64,000 nt of DNA from Nemertoderma westbladi (GCA_032718475.1 JAUCBJ010004144.1:144355-208354), one strand, 5' to 3'. Counted from the stretch's first letter, positions 34,738 to 47,900 are shown. The notes: generated by a model not told the origin, from the sequence alone. Made by a program: numbers and translations.

Positions 34738-35296
34738 AGGTATTAGTAGGTATTAGTATTATAATAATAGGTATTAGTACCGGGCTATAAAATGTTGTAC
34801 AAATACCGGGAAGGGGCCATATTGACCCCCCCCCCCCCCTCTAAAATCTACAAATAATTACGAAAAAACGTCTGATTTTTTGTTTGTACGTAGGTATCAC
34901 TTGTCTGGATCCGACCAAAAAAAAAATTTCCGAAAAAATGTAGTGGGGTGGTTATATTGCAGCACCAAAATTACAAGTAGTGCACAATTTTCACAAAATT
35001 TGAAAGTTACATTTTAGGCTAATTATTTTTCAATACAGGTTTTCTAGGGTGCAAAATACATTGGAAAATATTTAAAAAATGATATGATTACTATAAATGG
35101 CTGTTTAGTCCTCTCTGCGTAAGAAAAAAATGAAAAAAACAAGTAACCAGCACTTTTCAGATAGAACTCAAAATGTTTAATTCACTTATACGATGCTATA
35201 AGTTCACATTTTCAGGTTTTCGAGAGCGCTGATTCTAATGGAATACATTTCTAATATGCCAGATCATTGCTACTTGTATTTTTCGGCGTAATTTGG
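34738..35296. other. Non-coding stretch flanking the satellite
   Basis: No gene seen. It starts with a few GGTATTA/TAGTATTA repeats, then 'accgggctataaaatg', a poly-C tract near 34829-34842, an A-run near 34917 and otherwise AT-rich unique-looking sequence. Confidence 0.6.
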
Positions 35297-35690
35297 CAAA
35301 TTTCGGTGCTAGCACCTAATTTCGTACCCATCACCAAAAAGTACATGTTTGCGAAGTCCAGTGCTGTTTTTATTGATTCCATCGGATTCAGGACCCTCAT
35401 AAACCCGTATAACGCAAGAAACAAGGTGATACTATCAACTTATCAATTTGCATGTTTTCCAAAATTTGGTGCTGGCACAACAATTTTCACCCACCAGCGA
35501 AAAATACAAGTTTGAGAACTTTTATGAAATTTTTACTGATTCCATTGAATTCAGAACCATCACAAACCCGTATAACGCAAGAAACAAGGTGACACAATCA
35601 ATTGATATATTTGATGGTTTTCAAAATTTGGTGCTAGCACCACATTTTGCACCCACATCCGAAAAATACAAGTTTGAGATGTCTAGTTCG
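35297..35690. repeat. 163-bp tandem repeat, about 2.4 copies
   Basis: 'cccgtataacgcaagaaaca' recurs at 35404 and 35567, and a 'tttggtgctagcacc'-like block at about 35300, 35463 and 35626. The BEL-4 Gag frame runs into this repeat at its 3' end, so the repeat marks the truncation point. Confidence 0.8.
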
Positions 35691-36907
35691 ATAATTATAT
35701 TTTCCATTGAATCGCTTAAGGTGTCATTTCTATTCAAAATTCTAGGCGTAGTGACATTCCCAGGATTACATTTCACTGTATCTCTTAAAATGTTAATTAA
35801 TTGTGCTTGGGCATCGAGCTGCTTTTCCATCTCATTAACCTTGGCATTTATATCATGTGTATAATTAGGTTCACCGTTCGAATATTGAAGACCATTCCCT
35901 TCCTGGTGAACTTCAGTTCCTTTTGTGTTCATTGGTATTCTGGGCATATTAAACCGCACTTCTTGAGTTCCCTTGGGCACAAAGCTCGCATTTACCTCGA
36001 GGGAATGTGCCCGAGGATCAGTTGGGTAAACTCTATGAGAGTCACCAAAAAGTCGATTTTCCTTAAGAGGTTGAGTCTGATAAAAATACTTTGGCCGAGT
36101 GGTGCGAGACCTGGTGGTATCATTCCAATCAGAACTTCCCAAAGGCATCTTTGAAGCTTCATTGGTGGCAATCTCTGCCACATCTTTATGACTCCTGGTC
36201 TCCCTATCATCCTCTCTTACTGTAACTTCCACCTGATTAATAGAAACTTGTGGACTCGCCACTTTCCATGGTGTAGAATCGACTACTGCAGTTACTGGTA
36301 ATAAATCACCTAACCGGGTTGAAGCAAAGTTAGGGACAGCAGTTTTTAACTCTTGGGAGAGTCGCAGTTCTTGACTGGGTTGTTGAGCTAGTTTGTCTCT
36401 CACTCCTATTAATGTCCTTTCTGTGCTTTGTCTCCGCTTTCTAGGGGTTGACCCAACTGAGTTGGCGCTGGAACAATGACTAGATTGAACACAATATGAT
36501 AGTGCAAGTTCCTTTTCTAATTTCAAGGAGTTTAACTTCTTCCGGGATTCCAGCTCATCACGTTCCTCCTGCATACGACGCTCAATATCGGCTTGTCGCT
36601 TCCTTTCAATATTTTCTCGAAGTCTCTCCTCGCTTTCACGTTGCTCTATTTCCTGGGTGAGTGCCAATTTTTCTTTCTCATATCGTTTCCGAATAGCCTC
36701 GGCTTCGATTTCTGCTTCTATTTCCGCTTGTAATCGAGCAGCTTCCTTTAGCTGCTGTCTTTGTAAACGAGAAGCAGATGATACCATGGATCCATCACTT
36801 GATTCGATATTGTTAATGGGCGTTTGAATTCTTTCGCTCTCAAAATGTGGTAACTCAGGTGGAGTAACTCCTGTTCGGCCAAGTATAGTGTTATAAACTG
36901 AATGTGT
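35621..36907 (-). pseudogene. BEL-4 Gag fragment, coiled-coil part, 3'-truncated
   Basis: Continues the preceding frame after its TGA. A charged coiled coil rich in Glu, Arg and Lys (about 36780-36490, EAEIEAEAIRKRYEKEK-type heptads) is followed by a disordered Ser/Thr/Pro/Arg-rich segment and a short second coiled coil (NAKVNEMEKQLDAQAQL near 35850). The final about 24 codons come from the 163-bp repeat, so the real Gag is cut near 35695. No capsid domain, zinc knuckle, protease or RT follows. It may be a displaced piece of BEL-2, which lacks a Gag, or of a fourth copy. Confidence 0.65.
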
Positions 36908-37369
36908 TCATTGTAACTGCCTTCTGACATGAGATCGTGCTTTATCAACCAAGGCTGGCAGTTCCATGTATTTGCCATACCGCTCAAAGAGTTGGACAGT
37001 ACACAAAGCTCTATCGAACCTTGGTTGTATCGCCGCGTAAAGCCGTTTGCCTGTTTCTGGTGAGAGAGAGGTTGGCGAAGATGACAAGTTTACACTGTGT
37101 TGTTGGATGTAGCGTGTGTATGCTGCTGAATAACCGCCTAGTGAACGAGTAATAGACTCAATATCTTTGTCTGGGTCGAATCCGGCGGCACGCATTTCAG
37201 ACAGAATCACAGTAATTTCATCACGATAATGGGATGATAAATTGTCTAAAGAAGGCTGGACAGAGACAGGAGGGATTGTTTCAACAATTGTTGAATCATG
37301 GGGACCTAGCTGTTCATCCGCCTCAACCTCAATTTCACTAAAAGAAAGGCCAGATTCATTCGTGGCCAT
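36908..37369 (-). CDS. BEL-4 Gag fragment, N-terminal part
   Basis: A minus-strand frame from ATG at 37369 (MATNESGLSFSEIEVEADE) of 153 codons. It has the helical, Leu/Arg-rich character and position of BEL Gag N-termini (IEVEADEQLG..., a helix around RLYAAIQPRFDRALC, then KARSHVRRQLQ). It ends at TGA 36908-36910, but the same frame stays open through to 35621, so this is the front of a Gag broken by one stop codon. Assignment to BEL/Pao rests on architecture and on the coiled coil that follows. Confidence 0.65.
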   Translation of the reverse strand: MATNESGLSFSEIEVEADEQLGPHDSTIVETIPPVSVQPSLDNLSSHYRDEITVILSEMRAAGFDPDKDIESITRSLGGYSAAYTRYIQQHSVNLSSSPTSLSPETGKRLYAAIQPRFDRALCTVQLFERYGKYMELPALVDKARSHVRRQLQ

Positions 37370-38916
37370 TTTGTTTAATTACTGATTTATAAGGTTAAAT
37401 TAGGTAAGGCCTATGTTAAATACAGTACCGGTAGTAACAGGCCTAAAATATTATGTATATACCAGTATATTGATATATAGTAGGCCTAGGCCTAAAGCAG
37501 TAAAGTACCAATACTAATAACTAAAATAGTACCGGTAGGCCCAAGGTACAAAGTTACCGGTACCGGTATGATCTGATATATATATATAGTATGCAGGCAG
37601 GCCTAATTAGAAGTACAGAACTACAGAAGTACCGGTAATCAAATGGAAGCTTAATTTAATATTATAATACCGGTAGTTTATTACTAGGCTCACAGATTTC
37701 AAATACCAGTAGCGCCACCAGCACAATTCTGCAATTTGCCGCCTGTTACAGTCGTACAGTGTTATACTTACCGGTAATATATTTAACTTTGAATTATTAC
37801 CGGTATAAATAAATAAATTTTGTCACCCGATCAGAACTGACTCGGCAAAATGATTTAATAAATAGAACCCCACACACACTCCAGATAAACACATAAAATG
37901 TACCGGTATCGGTCTGCCGGTATGGTACAGAAACTGGAGAGCAAAAGCTGAAAGTGGGTCGCCCAACGCTGCAACGTATGTCAGTATGGCGTATGGCTAA
38001 CTAGCACCATGTAGGCCTACAGCAGTAGGTATCCGGTACGGTACCATATGTAACCTAGTGTCAGTATCAGTACACACACACGCAGGGCAGTTCTTTATTT
38101 ATGGCAGGCTATAGAAGAACAGAAGAACTGCTAAATCAGAACTCCTTTGTTAATATAAGAATGGCCACCTGGGTTTGATCCGCAGGAAACACAAACTCGG
38201 GGGAGAGACGAAAGACTCTCCCTTTAAATCGGGATTTGGCTAACCCAAAATGGAAGGTTCCGTTAAACTCACGGGTTCTGGCTGTCTGATTTGGAACTTA
38301 CCTCTTACCTGAAGAAAAAATGTCTGTATCTACTAATTCCGAAAGTATGGTCGGTAACTGTTCAGACACAAGAGCTGAGGATACAAATAAACAACAGAAA
38401 AAGGTGTCTGGCTTCCGCTAACTCGTAGAGAGAACGGGGACAGAGCAAAAATGCACCTCAAAACCGAGACTGTAACCAGGTAACCGAGCACTTCAATAAA
38501 CACTCCGCCAACGTCGTCACGTTATTGGCTAATTGGCGGAAGGGGAAAAACGTAAATAACAAACCAAAGATCAATGATAAGCTAGGCTTTATTCACTATT
38601 CAGTCAGTCAGTTATTATCAGATTATCAACGATAGACTGCAATTTACAGAGTGCTTTAACGAAGGCCAAGCCTTGCACTGCAATTTACCCGTGAACACGT
38701 TAACAAAGGACTAGTTCCTCCCGACATCAATAACAACAATATTCCAAAATACTGAAACACCGGTAGTGTACTACCTACCACAGTATTGCTGTACTGAACA
38801 AACAAAGTCAGATAGTGCTTTTACGAAGGCCAAGCCTTACACTGCAATACCGGTATCGGACATTTTGTCATCTAAGATACAGTAGAAAGTGGACGGATAG
38901 GCAGATATTTTCATAT
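37370..38916. other. Non-coding region rich in TACCGGTA palindromes
   Basis: No gene seen in 1.5 kb. Between about 37400 and 38060 ACCGGT or near variants occur about ten times (for example 37427, 37531, 37556, 37633, 37671 and 37770), far above random expectation, and resemble the leader of BEL-3. It is probably the 5' UTR/LTR remnant of the BEL-4 Gag. A 35-bp sequence 'ctttaacgaaggccaagcc' recurs near 38653 and 38817. CCAAT in minus orientation lies near 38523. Confidence 0.5.
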
Positions 38917-40527
38917 TGACGGTTCGGCTAAGTACCAAGGACAGTCCCTCAACTCTGAGCTATTACCCGGACCCAACTTGTTACAATCTTTGCCCAGGAT
39001 ACTGATACGCATGAGACAATACGCGTTTGCTTCGGACATAGAGGGTATGTATCTGCAAGTGAAAGCCTTGGCCATTGACAGGGACAGCATGCACTTTTTG
39101 TGGTAGACAGAAGGTGACTTGAATTCCAATCCAGTTGAGTATCGTATGACTATACAGGCGTTCGGTATCATCTCCAGCCCTTCTAACTCGTGCTCAGTGT
39201 TACACCGGACAGCTGATGATCATCGGGATGAGTTCCCACCATCCGTCGTAGATAATATCAAAAGAGATATTTACATGGACAATAACTTAAAATCAGCTCC
39301 GATGGTTAAGGAGGCCATAGACATTGCCCAAGGGACAGTCAACTGTCTGAAGCTTGGAGGATTCCGCCTGACGAAATTTACCAGTAATTGTCATGAATTC
39401 CTGAAGGCCATACCTCCCGCAGAGTGTGGCGATACAGAGCTCGACTTAAAAGAATCTGAAGAAACTGCCAGAAACTAAGACATTAGGGCTCCGTTGGTTG
39501 ACTGAAAGTGACACTATGGTGTTTAAAGTTAAGCTAAGAAAGGGCGACACTTGAACTAAGCGCATTTGCCTCAGCATACTCAGCACTTATTTCGACCCCC
39601 TCGGCTTTATTAGCCCAGTTATACTGCTGGCCCAAGACCTAGTTCAGCGTATGTGGAGGGAAAACGACAGTTGGGAAGACCCCCTGACAGGGACACTCCT
39701 AGAGGACTGGTGGAAATGGGAACGGTCCTTACCTGACCTAGAAAGGTTCTCCTTACCCAGGGCATACTTCCCAAATGTAGATTCCCTGCAGACTTATGAA
39801 CTCCATGTGTTTGGTGACGCGAGCGACAAAGGTATCGGGATTGTAGCTTACTTTAGATGTGAAACCTTAGATGATGTCTCAGCATTGGTTGCCTCAAAGG
39901 CTTTGATAAGACCAATCGCCAAGACAAAAGACACCCTAACTATTCCCCGAGCCGAACTTAAGGCGGTCATATATGCCACTATCATCCCTAAGAATGTGTT
40001 AGCAGCACAGACAGACTATAAGGTAATAAGGACAGTTTACTGGACAGACTTCACTACTGGACAGGCTGCATTTAGAATATCTGACCAGCACGACATGCCA
40101 GTTCAGTGTATATGTGATGAACCGTGTGGCACGAATATTGAAAGAAACAAGTGTCGATCAGTGGATGCACTGTCCAGGATTGCATCCACTGACATTGCGT
40201 CTCGCGGTGCCACCCCCCAGGAACTGCTAGATGCTAAGTGTTGGTTACAGGGCCTTGTCTTTTTGCGAGGCCCTGAGAATAGTTGGCCCCCAAACTTAAC
40301 ACCTGCAGAAATAAGGCAACAAGCAAAGGGTGCGAAAATTGCTAAGTCTAAGAACAAAGCGTCTAAATCAAAACTATTCAGAAATATAGACATATCTTCA
40401 CTGCATGTACATGAGAATATAAGCCAACAAAGCCCCCCAGACAGTGAAGCCCTTATTACCCTTTCAGTTCCAGATTTGGCTGGCGGCCTTTCACCGCTCA
40501 TTAGCAAAGCCATGGACCATTACAGTT
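38917..40527 (+). pseudogene. BEL-2 pol, RT and RNase H part (broken)
   Basis: Homologous to BEL-3 pol. The RT block starts at DGSAKYQG. In-frame TAG at 39104 replaces a Trp codon position; the YMDD box reads YMDN (near 39273-39284), losing the second catalytic Asp; a one-base frameshift near 39465 precedes LPETK; TGA at 39552. RNase H continues to 40230 with FGDAS, but the segment around 40050-40180 is rearranged relative to BEL-3. A KSKNKASKSK basic linker precedes GLSPL and the break at HYS, where BEL-3 is inserted. No active enzyme is possible. Confidence 0.85.
40523..40527. repeat. Target-site duplication of BEL-3, left copy (CAGTT)
   Basis: CAGTT precedes TG of the left LTR and recurs at 56462-56466 after CA of the right LTR. 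Both copies lie within the BEL-2 pol codons for HYS/SW. Confidence 0.93.
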
Positions 40528-41679
40528 TGTTCGCGCTTTCAGACCTTTAGCAGTTTAACCTGCCAAATTGGGGTGTCTTCTAGATAATAGATCGTCTTTA
40601 GCCTATGACAAGTATTTGATACACTACATTAGCCGAAGCCAGTCTATGCGCGATCATTCACCCGCTGGATATACCCGGGAGACTGGATTCGGAAGCCTAA
40701 CCGTATTGCAGGGTAGGCCTACTGTATTATTCGACTGATCGTAATATATATAATCTCTGACAAATATTATTCACTTTCGGGAAATATTAACAGTTCCTTT
40801 AGGACGTGGCGCTTTAAATATATAAACAGAGTTATGACTTAAACTAGACACAACGGGATGGCTATAGATTCACGTATATGGCGCATTCTTTAGGAGATGC
40901 TTTGTTATCAATCACAATCATACACAATACTGCACAATGCTGCACACTAATCTGCCGACCTTCACTAATTTTAGTCACATATAAGGAGAACAACAGACAA
41001 TACGTGTAGGGCCTATAAAATAGCATTAGATTCACTTCAAACCACTTAATGTAAGTCGCAATCGTTATATGTATCCGGTCTCTCTAACCTTTAGTATATC
41101 AAGAAGATTGGGGTGTCTGATTATTTATCAGTATTCCAAATATAATATTCCATCAACAAATATAATGAATAACCGACAGTAAATAGCAGTAAAATGTTAA
41201 GTTAAGTTATGTGAGTAATGATTGTTTTGTATGATAACAGATATACGTTCTATAATTAAGCCTACTAATGTTGAGCTAAAGACTGAAACACGGAGGTTCC
41301 AAAGCCGGTGTTCTTAGGCTGTGGACAAATCACATACTCACTCAACTCCACGAGTTTCTATATACCATCTCCAACACAGAGGCAAAAAACACTCTGATTG
41401 GTCGACCGAACAAAGAAGGAACAGAGAACAAAGAACAAGCTCCACGTGTACAGCTCAGCTGTTAGCCGTCGTCATGGTAGCTACACTGTTTCAAGAGGAT
41501 CCAGCGTATTGCGTCATAAAATTGTTAATTATGTCCGCTAAAGTACACATACAGCAGAAATGGCTTTTATGTCCTCTAAAACAACAGTACAGTAAGGACA
41601 CGGCCCTTTATGCCTGTTAAACCAACTACAGAGTACTTTACGGGGAAAATAACCAGCTAATTACGCAAAAGCCTTTACA
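40528..41679 (-). repeat. BEL-3 3' LTR (1,152 bp)
   Basis: Begins TGTTCGCG and ends TTTACA on the + strand. Contains about 104 bp (about 41211-41315) absent from the other LTR; 'gtt' flanks both ends of this segment, as expected for a microhomology deletion in the 5' LTR. On the minus strand the LTR is preceded by TTCTGGGAGCGG (primer-like), with a small CCCA/TGGG inverted repeat. Confidence 0.92.
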
Positions 41680-41757
41680 CCGCTCCCAGAAAATGGGATT
41701 TAAGTCTATAAAATATAACAAATCACAGTTTCTAAAATATAAAAATACTCTAAACAG

Positions 41758-43288
41758 TTAGTCTTTCTTACGCGGACGGCGTTTACGCAGTTTTTTGAGG
41801 CTAGCAAGAGTCCTTTTCTCTTTGGGGCGAGCCACTTTACTAGGAGGGCTGTAACTCCTGGGTGAAGGGTGCAATACAATTGCATCAGAAGGTTTAGGAT
41901 TACGATCGGTGTATCCGCCGTTTCGATATGCTTCTCCTCGAGCTGATTTTCCTCCGCTCGTAGCTGGATACGTTCATCCAAAAACTCTCGCAGAGAATAG
42001 GGTCGTCCAAGTTCGATAACTTCTTAGAGATTCTGGATTTCCCGATCGAACTGAGATAAAGTTACTTTGTTTACCGCTTGGACTTGCTAGTGCAATTTAC
42101 GTTTATCTGAACAAGCGTAAGTTCCTTTTCTGATCTTTGTAGAATAGCGTCTAACTCATTTGGTACAACGCTCTCCGCCACTTTGGTGACAGGTTATATC
42201 GTGTTAAGCCGGGACGATGGTAAGGGTTAAGCGGCGATATTAAATGTCCGCGTCCCAATCCGGCTAGGTAGGATGGGCTAATATCTGGGAAGCCCACAAC
42301 CGGGGTGTCACCGACTAATTGTTCAGGTAACACTAGATCTTTGAACAGTGAGTACAGCTCGGGAGGATCCGTCATACTAATAGGATCAAGAGTCTGAGGT
42401 CTCACTAGGGAAAGAGGAGGTCTGATCGAGTATTCCGAAACCTGATCATTGGTTTATTTAAGGATCGTCTGAGTCGAACGAGCGTAGGTGATACGTCAAA
42501 CAAATTTTGCTCGAAACTCCCGCAAGTATAGCGAGTAAAACCGTGTTTAGTGCAACGTCTCTGCGGATGTTTAGGTCTTTCCGTTTGTTGGTTGGGTCTA
42601 GGACATTCATTGCAATAATACCAAAGACGCACGTCTTGTAGGGGAAACGCGAGTGATCTTTCTCCAGCTTACAATATTCCTCCATCCGTTCGAAGCTATC
42701 CGGTACAACAGGTAGCGGTCAATCGGCGGTAAGATACATCATAGTGGAATAGAGCCGTTTGAGTTCTACCATGCAGTCATGATGTATACCTTGAGGATAT
42801 CGAGTTTCTAGATTCTGTTGACTGGTAATATCGAGATAGGTTTCTCTCAAGAATTCCAGGTATTTGGTGAAGTTGCTGCGTTTATCCGGCTCTTCAACAT
42901 CTGCACTTTCGAGTTGGTTTCGAATAGAATTTTTGTGTTCGAGTCTCAGTTTATCGTTCCGCCTCCGCTGGGTATGATATTTAAATAAAACCATTTCCCT
43001 TTTGCTGTCTATATCGTTCGTATCGTGTAGGTCGATAGGATGACCAGTAGTTAAGAAGTCCATATACGTACCATTACGATGCGTATAGCGAGCGGTGAAT
43101 TTTCTACAGTCCAACCCACGCGCAAGTTGCTCCCGGGACATTGGCGGTTAGATATAACGACCATCGTCCTCCGTAGTAGTTGGACCAGCGTCGCCGCGTA
43201 TCAAGCTATCAACAAACGTTTGTAAAGGTAGAGTATATTGCTCCCTGATACCAAGATCATCTTCTATCAACTCAATCATATCTGCCAT
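41758..43288 (-). pseudogene. BEL-3 ORF-X (broken; about 510 codons)
   Basis: Homologue of BEL-1 ORF-X, running minus strand from ATG 43288 to TAA 41760-41758. In the starting frame, TAA at 43150-43148 precedes a 140-codon open stretch (43141-42722, RYTHRNGTYM..., ELKRLYSTMMYLTAD). TGA at 42721-42719 is followed in frame by PLPVVPDSFERMEEYC, and a frameshift near 42620 leads to C-X2-C-X16-C-X2-H (Cys at 42614, 42605 and 42554, His at 42545). Later pieces include 42405-42151 and an acidic EENQLEE stretch near 41940. The C-terminus is strongly basic (KKLRKRRPRKK), like a nuclear localisation or RNA-binding tail. No envelope features. Function unknown. Confidence 0.7.
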
Positions 43289-44923
43289 ATAAGTTTATCC
43301 ATATTATAATGAGTTTATATTTAGGCGAGCGGGCGTCGCTGCCTACCCCTCTCTGCCCCCGGACAGTGCGAGATCCTCAGCGCTGGTGTACTTTCGCCGA
43401 TGTGCCTATCGCCAACGTCGTAGCTGCACAACGACTACAACAACCAGCACGAGTCACTCCACCGTCCGTCCCAAAGGCTTAGATATACTTCAGGTTCTTA
43501 CTGGAGAGTTAGGGCTACTTTCACAATTGCGACTCGCTACTGTAAACACAGCTTAGTAGTAACATTCACCTACAAACGCACAAATTCCACGTAACTGTCA
43601 CAAATGATACAAATTCTATCACACATTCGGGTCATTTGTCCGTTAGTCAAGTGCCTTCCAGAATGTCATGTTGTTATTATGTATCCTTGGATACTAGCAG
43701 TGCGCTATTTATTCCCTATGCTATTCAATGAGCAAGCTTTTTATTGTTCTTTTAACTCACTTCCAATTCTAGCGTGGTTGTTGCCATGGTGACATTATGG
43801 AAAGCTAGCGGTAGAATTAGGGTAATTCTCATGCATACAGATCTGGGATGCTATTTAATAGTAATTCTTTAATTGTCAATATCCTCTCTATACATGATTT
43901 TATGAATTTTATCGGCTATTAACTATATTGGAGATTCTCGCACACTAATACACTTAATAGAGTGAATCTCCGCTCCCATGATCTATTAATTAATGGAATT
44001 TTGGGAATGTTATAAATTGTATAAAAATAACAATTTATTAAATTCATTGAAATATATGAATTTAAATTTATTCCCGTAAATTTTATTATTTAATGTTAAA
44101 TAGATGTAATTTTATTCCAGAACGTGTCTGGGGACTGGGATCCTAAATTCTAGGAATTTTGTCTTTTTAAGAGTATCGGTAAGTGCCACGATACCTTAAT
44201 CGACTAGAATTTTAAAGGATCTAAAATTTGACAGATTTTGTAAATATTAATAATTAATATTTAGGATGGGCACCAGTTTATTCCAGAACTTGTCTGGGGA
44301 CGTTAACCACTGATTCTAGAATTTTGTCTTTCAAGTATATCGGTGGGTGCCGCGATATCTTAATCGACTAGAATTACAGATGGTCAAAGGGTTTAACAGA
44401 TTTATTTGCGTTGTACGCTACTGTTAAAGGGACATCACGCTACTATATGTATTATTTAATATACGGTATGAGAGCAATATCGCACGAAGCAATGTCAGTG
44501 AGAAGAGGCAAGTCGTTTCCAAGGTCTACCCAGAGCTTGGTTTAGCCGAGACACGAGGTTCTGAATTTTGCATTCCTAATACTCTGCCTACCAATAATAC
44601 TTAAATATAGTAGGAGCTTTATTGTACTTTAATAAGTACGGACATTTCATCTTACTGTAATTACGTATTTGTAATGTAATACGGACAGTAAGGAAAGAGA
44701 AAAAGAATTATTTCTCGCCGTCGCACTAAATATATAATATATAAGTAATTAAGTAATAAACGCGAATATATATTGCACTAATCTACTAAATAATCGCTAA
44801 AATAACGTTCTACTAAGTAAAATTAAAGAAAACGATTATAATAAAATTACATAATAATATATACATAAATATAAAAGAATAAAACAAATATAAAATCTAG
44901 TCATACACCCACTCCAGCCGTCG
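43289..44923 (-). other. BEL-3 pol/ORF-X spacer with duplicated stem-loop
   Basis: No gene seen in 1.6 kb. A 166-bp direct duplication ('ttattccagaac' at 44112 and 44278) carries a stem-loop in each copy: GTATCG/CGATAC at 44173-44194 and ATATCG/CGATAT at 44337-44358. The outer pair is G-C in one copy and A-T in the other, so pairing is conserved. The rest is AT-rich. Confidence 0.6.
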
Positions 44924-47900
44924 TTAAGTTGGGGAGTCCCTAGATGTTTGTTGGATTAGGGAGGTGGTCGTGGGAAGAGTATCTTGCCTCCCATAGTTTC
45001 CGGAGAGTTCTCTGTCTCTTTCCAGTAAACATAAGCGACCAACTGGGCGATTGAGCTGCTGTGTCTCAAAGACAATTCCCGGTTTCTTGAAGTTACGTCG
45101 CATGACGACGAGTTCTACCGATCGCACCAAACCATCATCCGAGATGTGAGTCTCGATGATACGACCTGTCTGCCACCGCTTACGTGGAAGATCTACATCC
45201 ACAATAAGAACCATGTCTCCAGCGCTGACGTTTTCTTGCTGCGCAAACCACTTAGTTCGAAGTTGTAGCGTGGGCAGATAATGTTTTTCGAAATGGTCAG
45301 CGAAACGACGGGATAACAACTGCATGAGTTGCCAAGTTTGCCGGCAGTATTCGTCTCCGTCTGTGATTTCCGATTGTGGGAGCATGGCTACAGGTTTCTT
45401 CAGTAGGAAGTGCGCGGGTGTTAGCGCTTCTAGGGAATCGGGATTCGATGAGACTGGCATAAGTGGTCTCTCGTTGAGATAGACGGCGATTTCCTCCATT
45501 AACGTCCGCAAAAGTTCGTCGGTGAGATACGCGCGGCAAGGCACTATAAAGTGAAATGCGGTCTTCACACTTCTTATTAATCTCTCCCAACTTCCTCCCC
45601 ACCAAGGGGCGTCGGCGGCGTTGAAGGTCCAGCTAGACGCTGTTACTCGTAGCTGATCGTCCACCTGTCTTTGGTTCCAATCTTTGACGTAAGCTTTGAT
45701 TTCATTGTTGGCACCAATGAAGTTTGTTCCCTTATCAGATCTCATCGTGTTACTAGTGCCAAAGCGAGCGATCTGTCGTCGAAAGCTTAATAGAAAGCTG
45801 TTGGTAGATAAATCGTTCACCATGTCGAGATGGATAGCTCTACAAGTCATACAAACAAAGATGACACACCATCTCTTGACTATAGTCCTAGCACGATATA
45901 CTTCAATGGGGCCAAATAAATCCACACTGGTATTAGTAAAGGGTGGTTCATAGAAGCTTACTCGTTCCCTAGGTAATTCTGCCTCTCGCTGTGTTAAAGG
46001 CCTACTGAATGCTTTCCTACAGGGTATGCAGTTCCTAAGAACTTGGTTCAGAGCTCTACCAGGTTTATAAAAATAATAGCGAGTTCGAATTTCGCTAAGA
46101 ACTCGTTCCCTACCAGCATGATAAAGTTTGCTGTGAACATCTACAATCATCTTGACTTGTATTTCAAGATTTCTAATGAGTATGGGAAACTTAGTGTCAA
46201 AGGATAATGGAGCATTCGTTAATCTTCCTCCAACACGTATCAACCCATCTATCATTGTGCTAGAGAAACGATCCCTTAAGCGCATCTGTGGATTTCTCAA
46301 CAACAGGAAATACTTATCGGAATCCTCATAGCATTGCAGGAGTCTCAGCATCTGCTTGTTGGTTTCTTCATGCTCCTGATAACTGATCTTCTCCTTCAGA
46401 AACCTGTCGGGTATCTTATATTTGGGAAGATCTTTAATAACATGGACCTGCACTGATGTTATTGGAGCGGTATCACCTTTGGCCTTCATCCCGGAGTAGT
46501 GATGGTGAAAACATCTCTTTAAATATTTAACGGCCTTGCAGAGCCGATTCCAGGAACTGTAGTGATGTATCGCTCTCTGCAGAAGAGGTGAGAGTCCTTG
46601 CGAGACGTCTGGTATTCCAGATTTCCAATCCTTCTCACGGATTTCCACAACAAGCTTATTTGTGGCTGTTGGTTTCTGATCCAAAGCGTCGTCTCTGGAA
46701 GTATGTAGTACAGACAGATCTACCATAGGTTTGAATAACTTCGATTTACTCGCCCGAGTTTTAGGTTTGACTTTCTCCGCTCCCTTGGCCTGTCTAATCT
46801 CTGCGGTAGTAAGATGAGGAGGCCATTCTTCTTCTTCTTTGTACAGGAAGTCGGGTCCACCTAGCCAGTCTGGAGTATCTACCAGTTCTTGTGGAGTTGC
46901 TCCCCTGGAGGCGATGTCTGCTGGATTAATCGTTCCGGGGCAATGTCTCCATTGATCCATCGTTGTGCGACTGAGTATAATGGCTACTCTGTTGGTAACG
47001 AAGACGCTGAACTGACAGACTTCATTGGTTATATACTCCAACACGAGTAAAGCGTCGGTCCAATAGACAGTTTTCTCCAGTGGATAGTCGATCTGTTCTG
47101 TTACATTCCGGCCGATGGCTGTAGCGTATAGAGCCGCTTTTAACTCCGCTCGAGGAACTTTCAACTTATTGTTTATTAATGCCTTAGAGGTAACCAAGGC
47201 GACTTTGATTCCGTCCGGAGTTTCCACCCTTAGGTAGGCTACTATACCTATTCCCATATCGCTGGCGTCTCCAAACACATGGAGTTGATAGGAATACGTA
47301 GGGAGAACATGACCAAAATATGAACGGGAAATTATAAAGTTCTCGATAGCTGGTAGAGAATCTTCCCATTTCATCCACTTCTTTAATAATTCTCCCTTAA
47401 GTGGATCGTCCCATGAGTGGTTTTTAAGCCACATTTGTTGTACTAAACTCCGAGCAATCAATATAACTGGGCTAATAAATCCCAATGGATCGAAATAAGT
47501 GCTCAGGATACTTAAACAAATCCGTTTAGTCCGAACTGGATTATCTCGCTGTTTTAGTTGGAAAAACAGGATATCTCTTTCTGTGTCCCATTTCAAACCA
47601 AGGGTCTTAGTTTCTGGGAGATCATCTTTTATTAGATCCAGGTCTTTCGCTCCTCGATCTTCTACCGGGATCGACTCCAGAAACTCACGGGAGTTGCTGG
47701 TGAATTTAGTTAATCGAAATCCACCTCTTTTTAAGAACTCTACCGTTCCTTTAGCGACGTCAATGGCTTCTTCGACTGATGGAAGGGACTTTAGATTGTC
47801 GTCCATGTATATATCCCGCTTGATGTTGTCAATCACCTCTTTAGAGAAGGCGTCTCGGTTGTCATCCGCAGTGGTGCGCACCACTGAACAGGCGTTTGAA

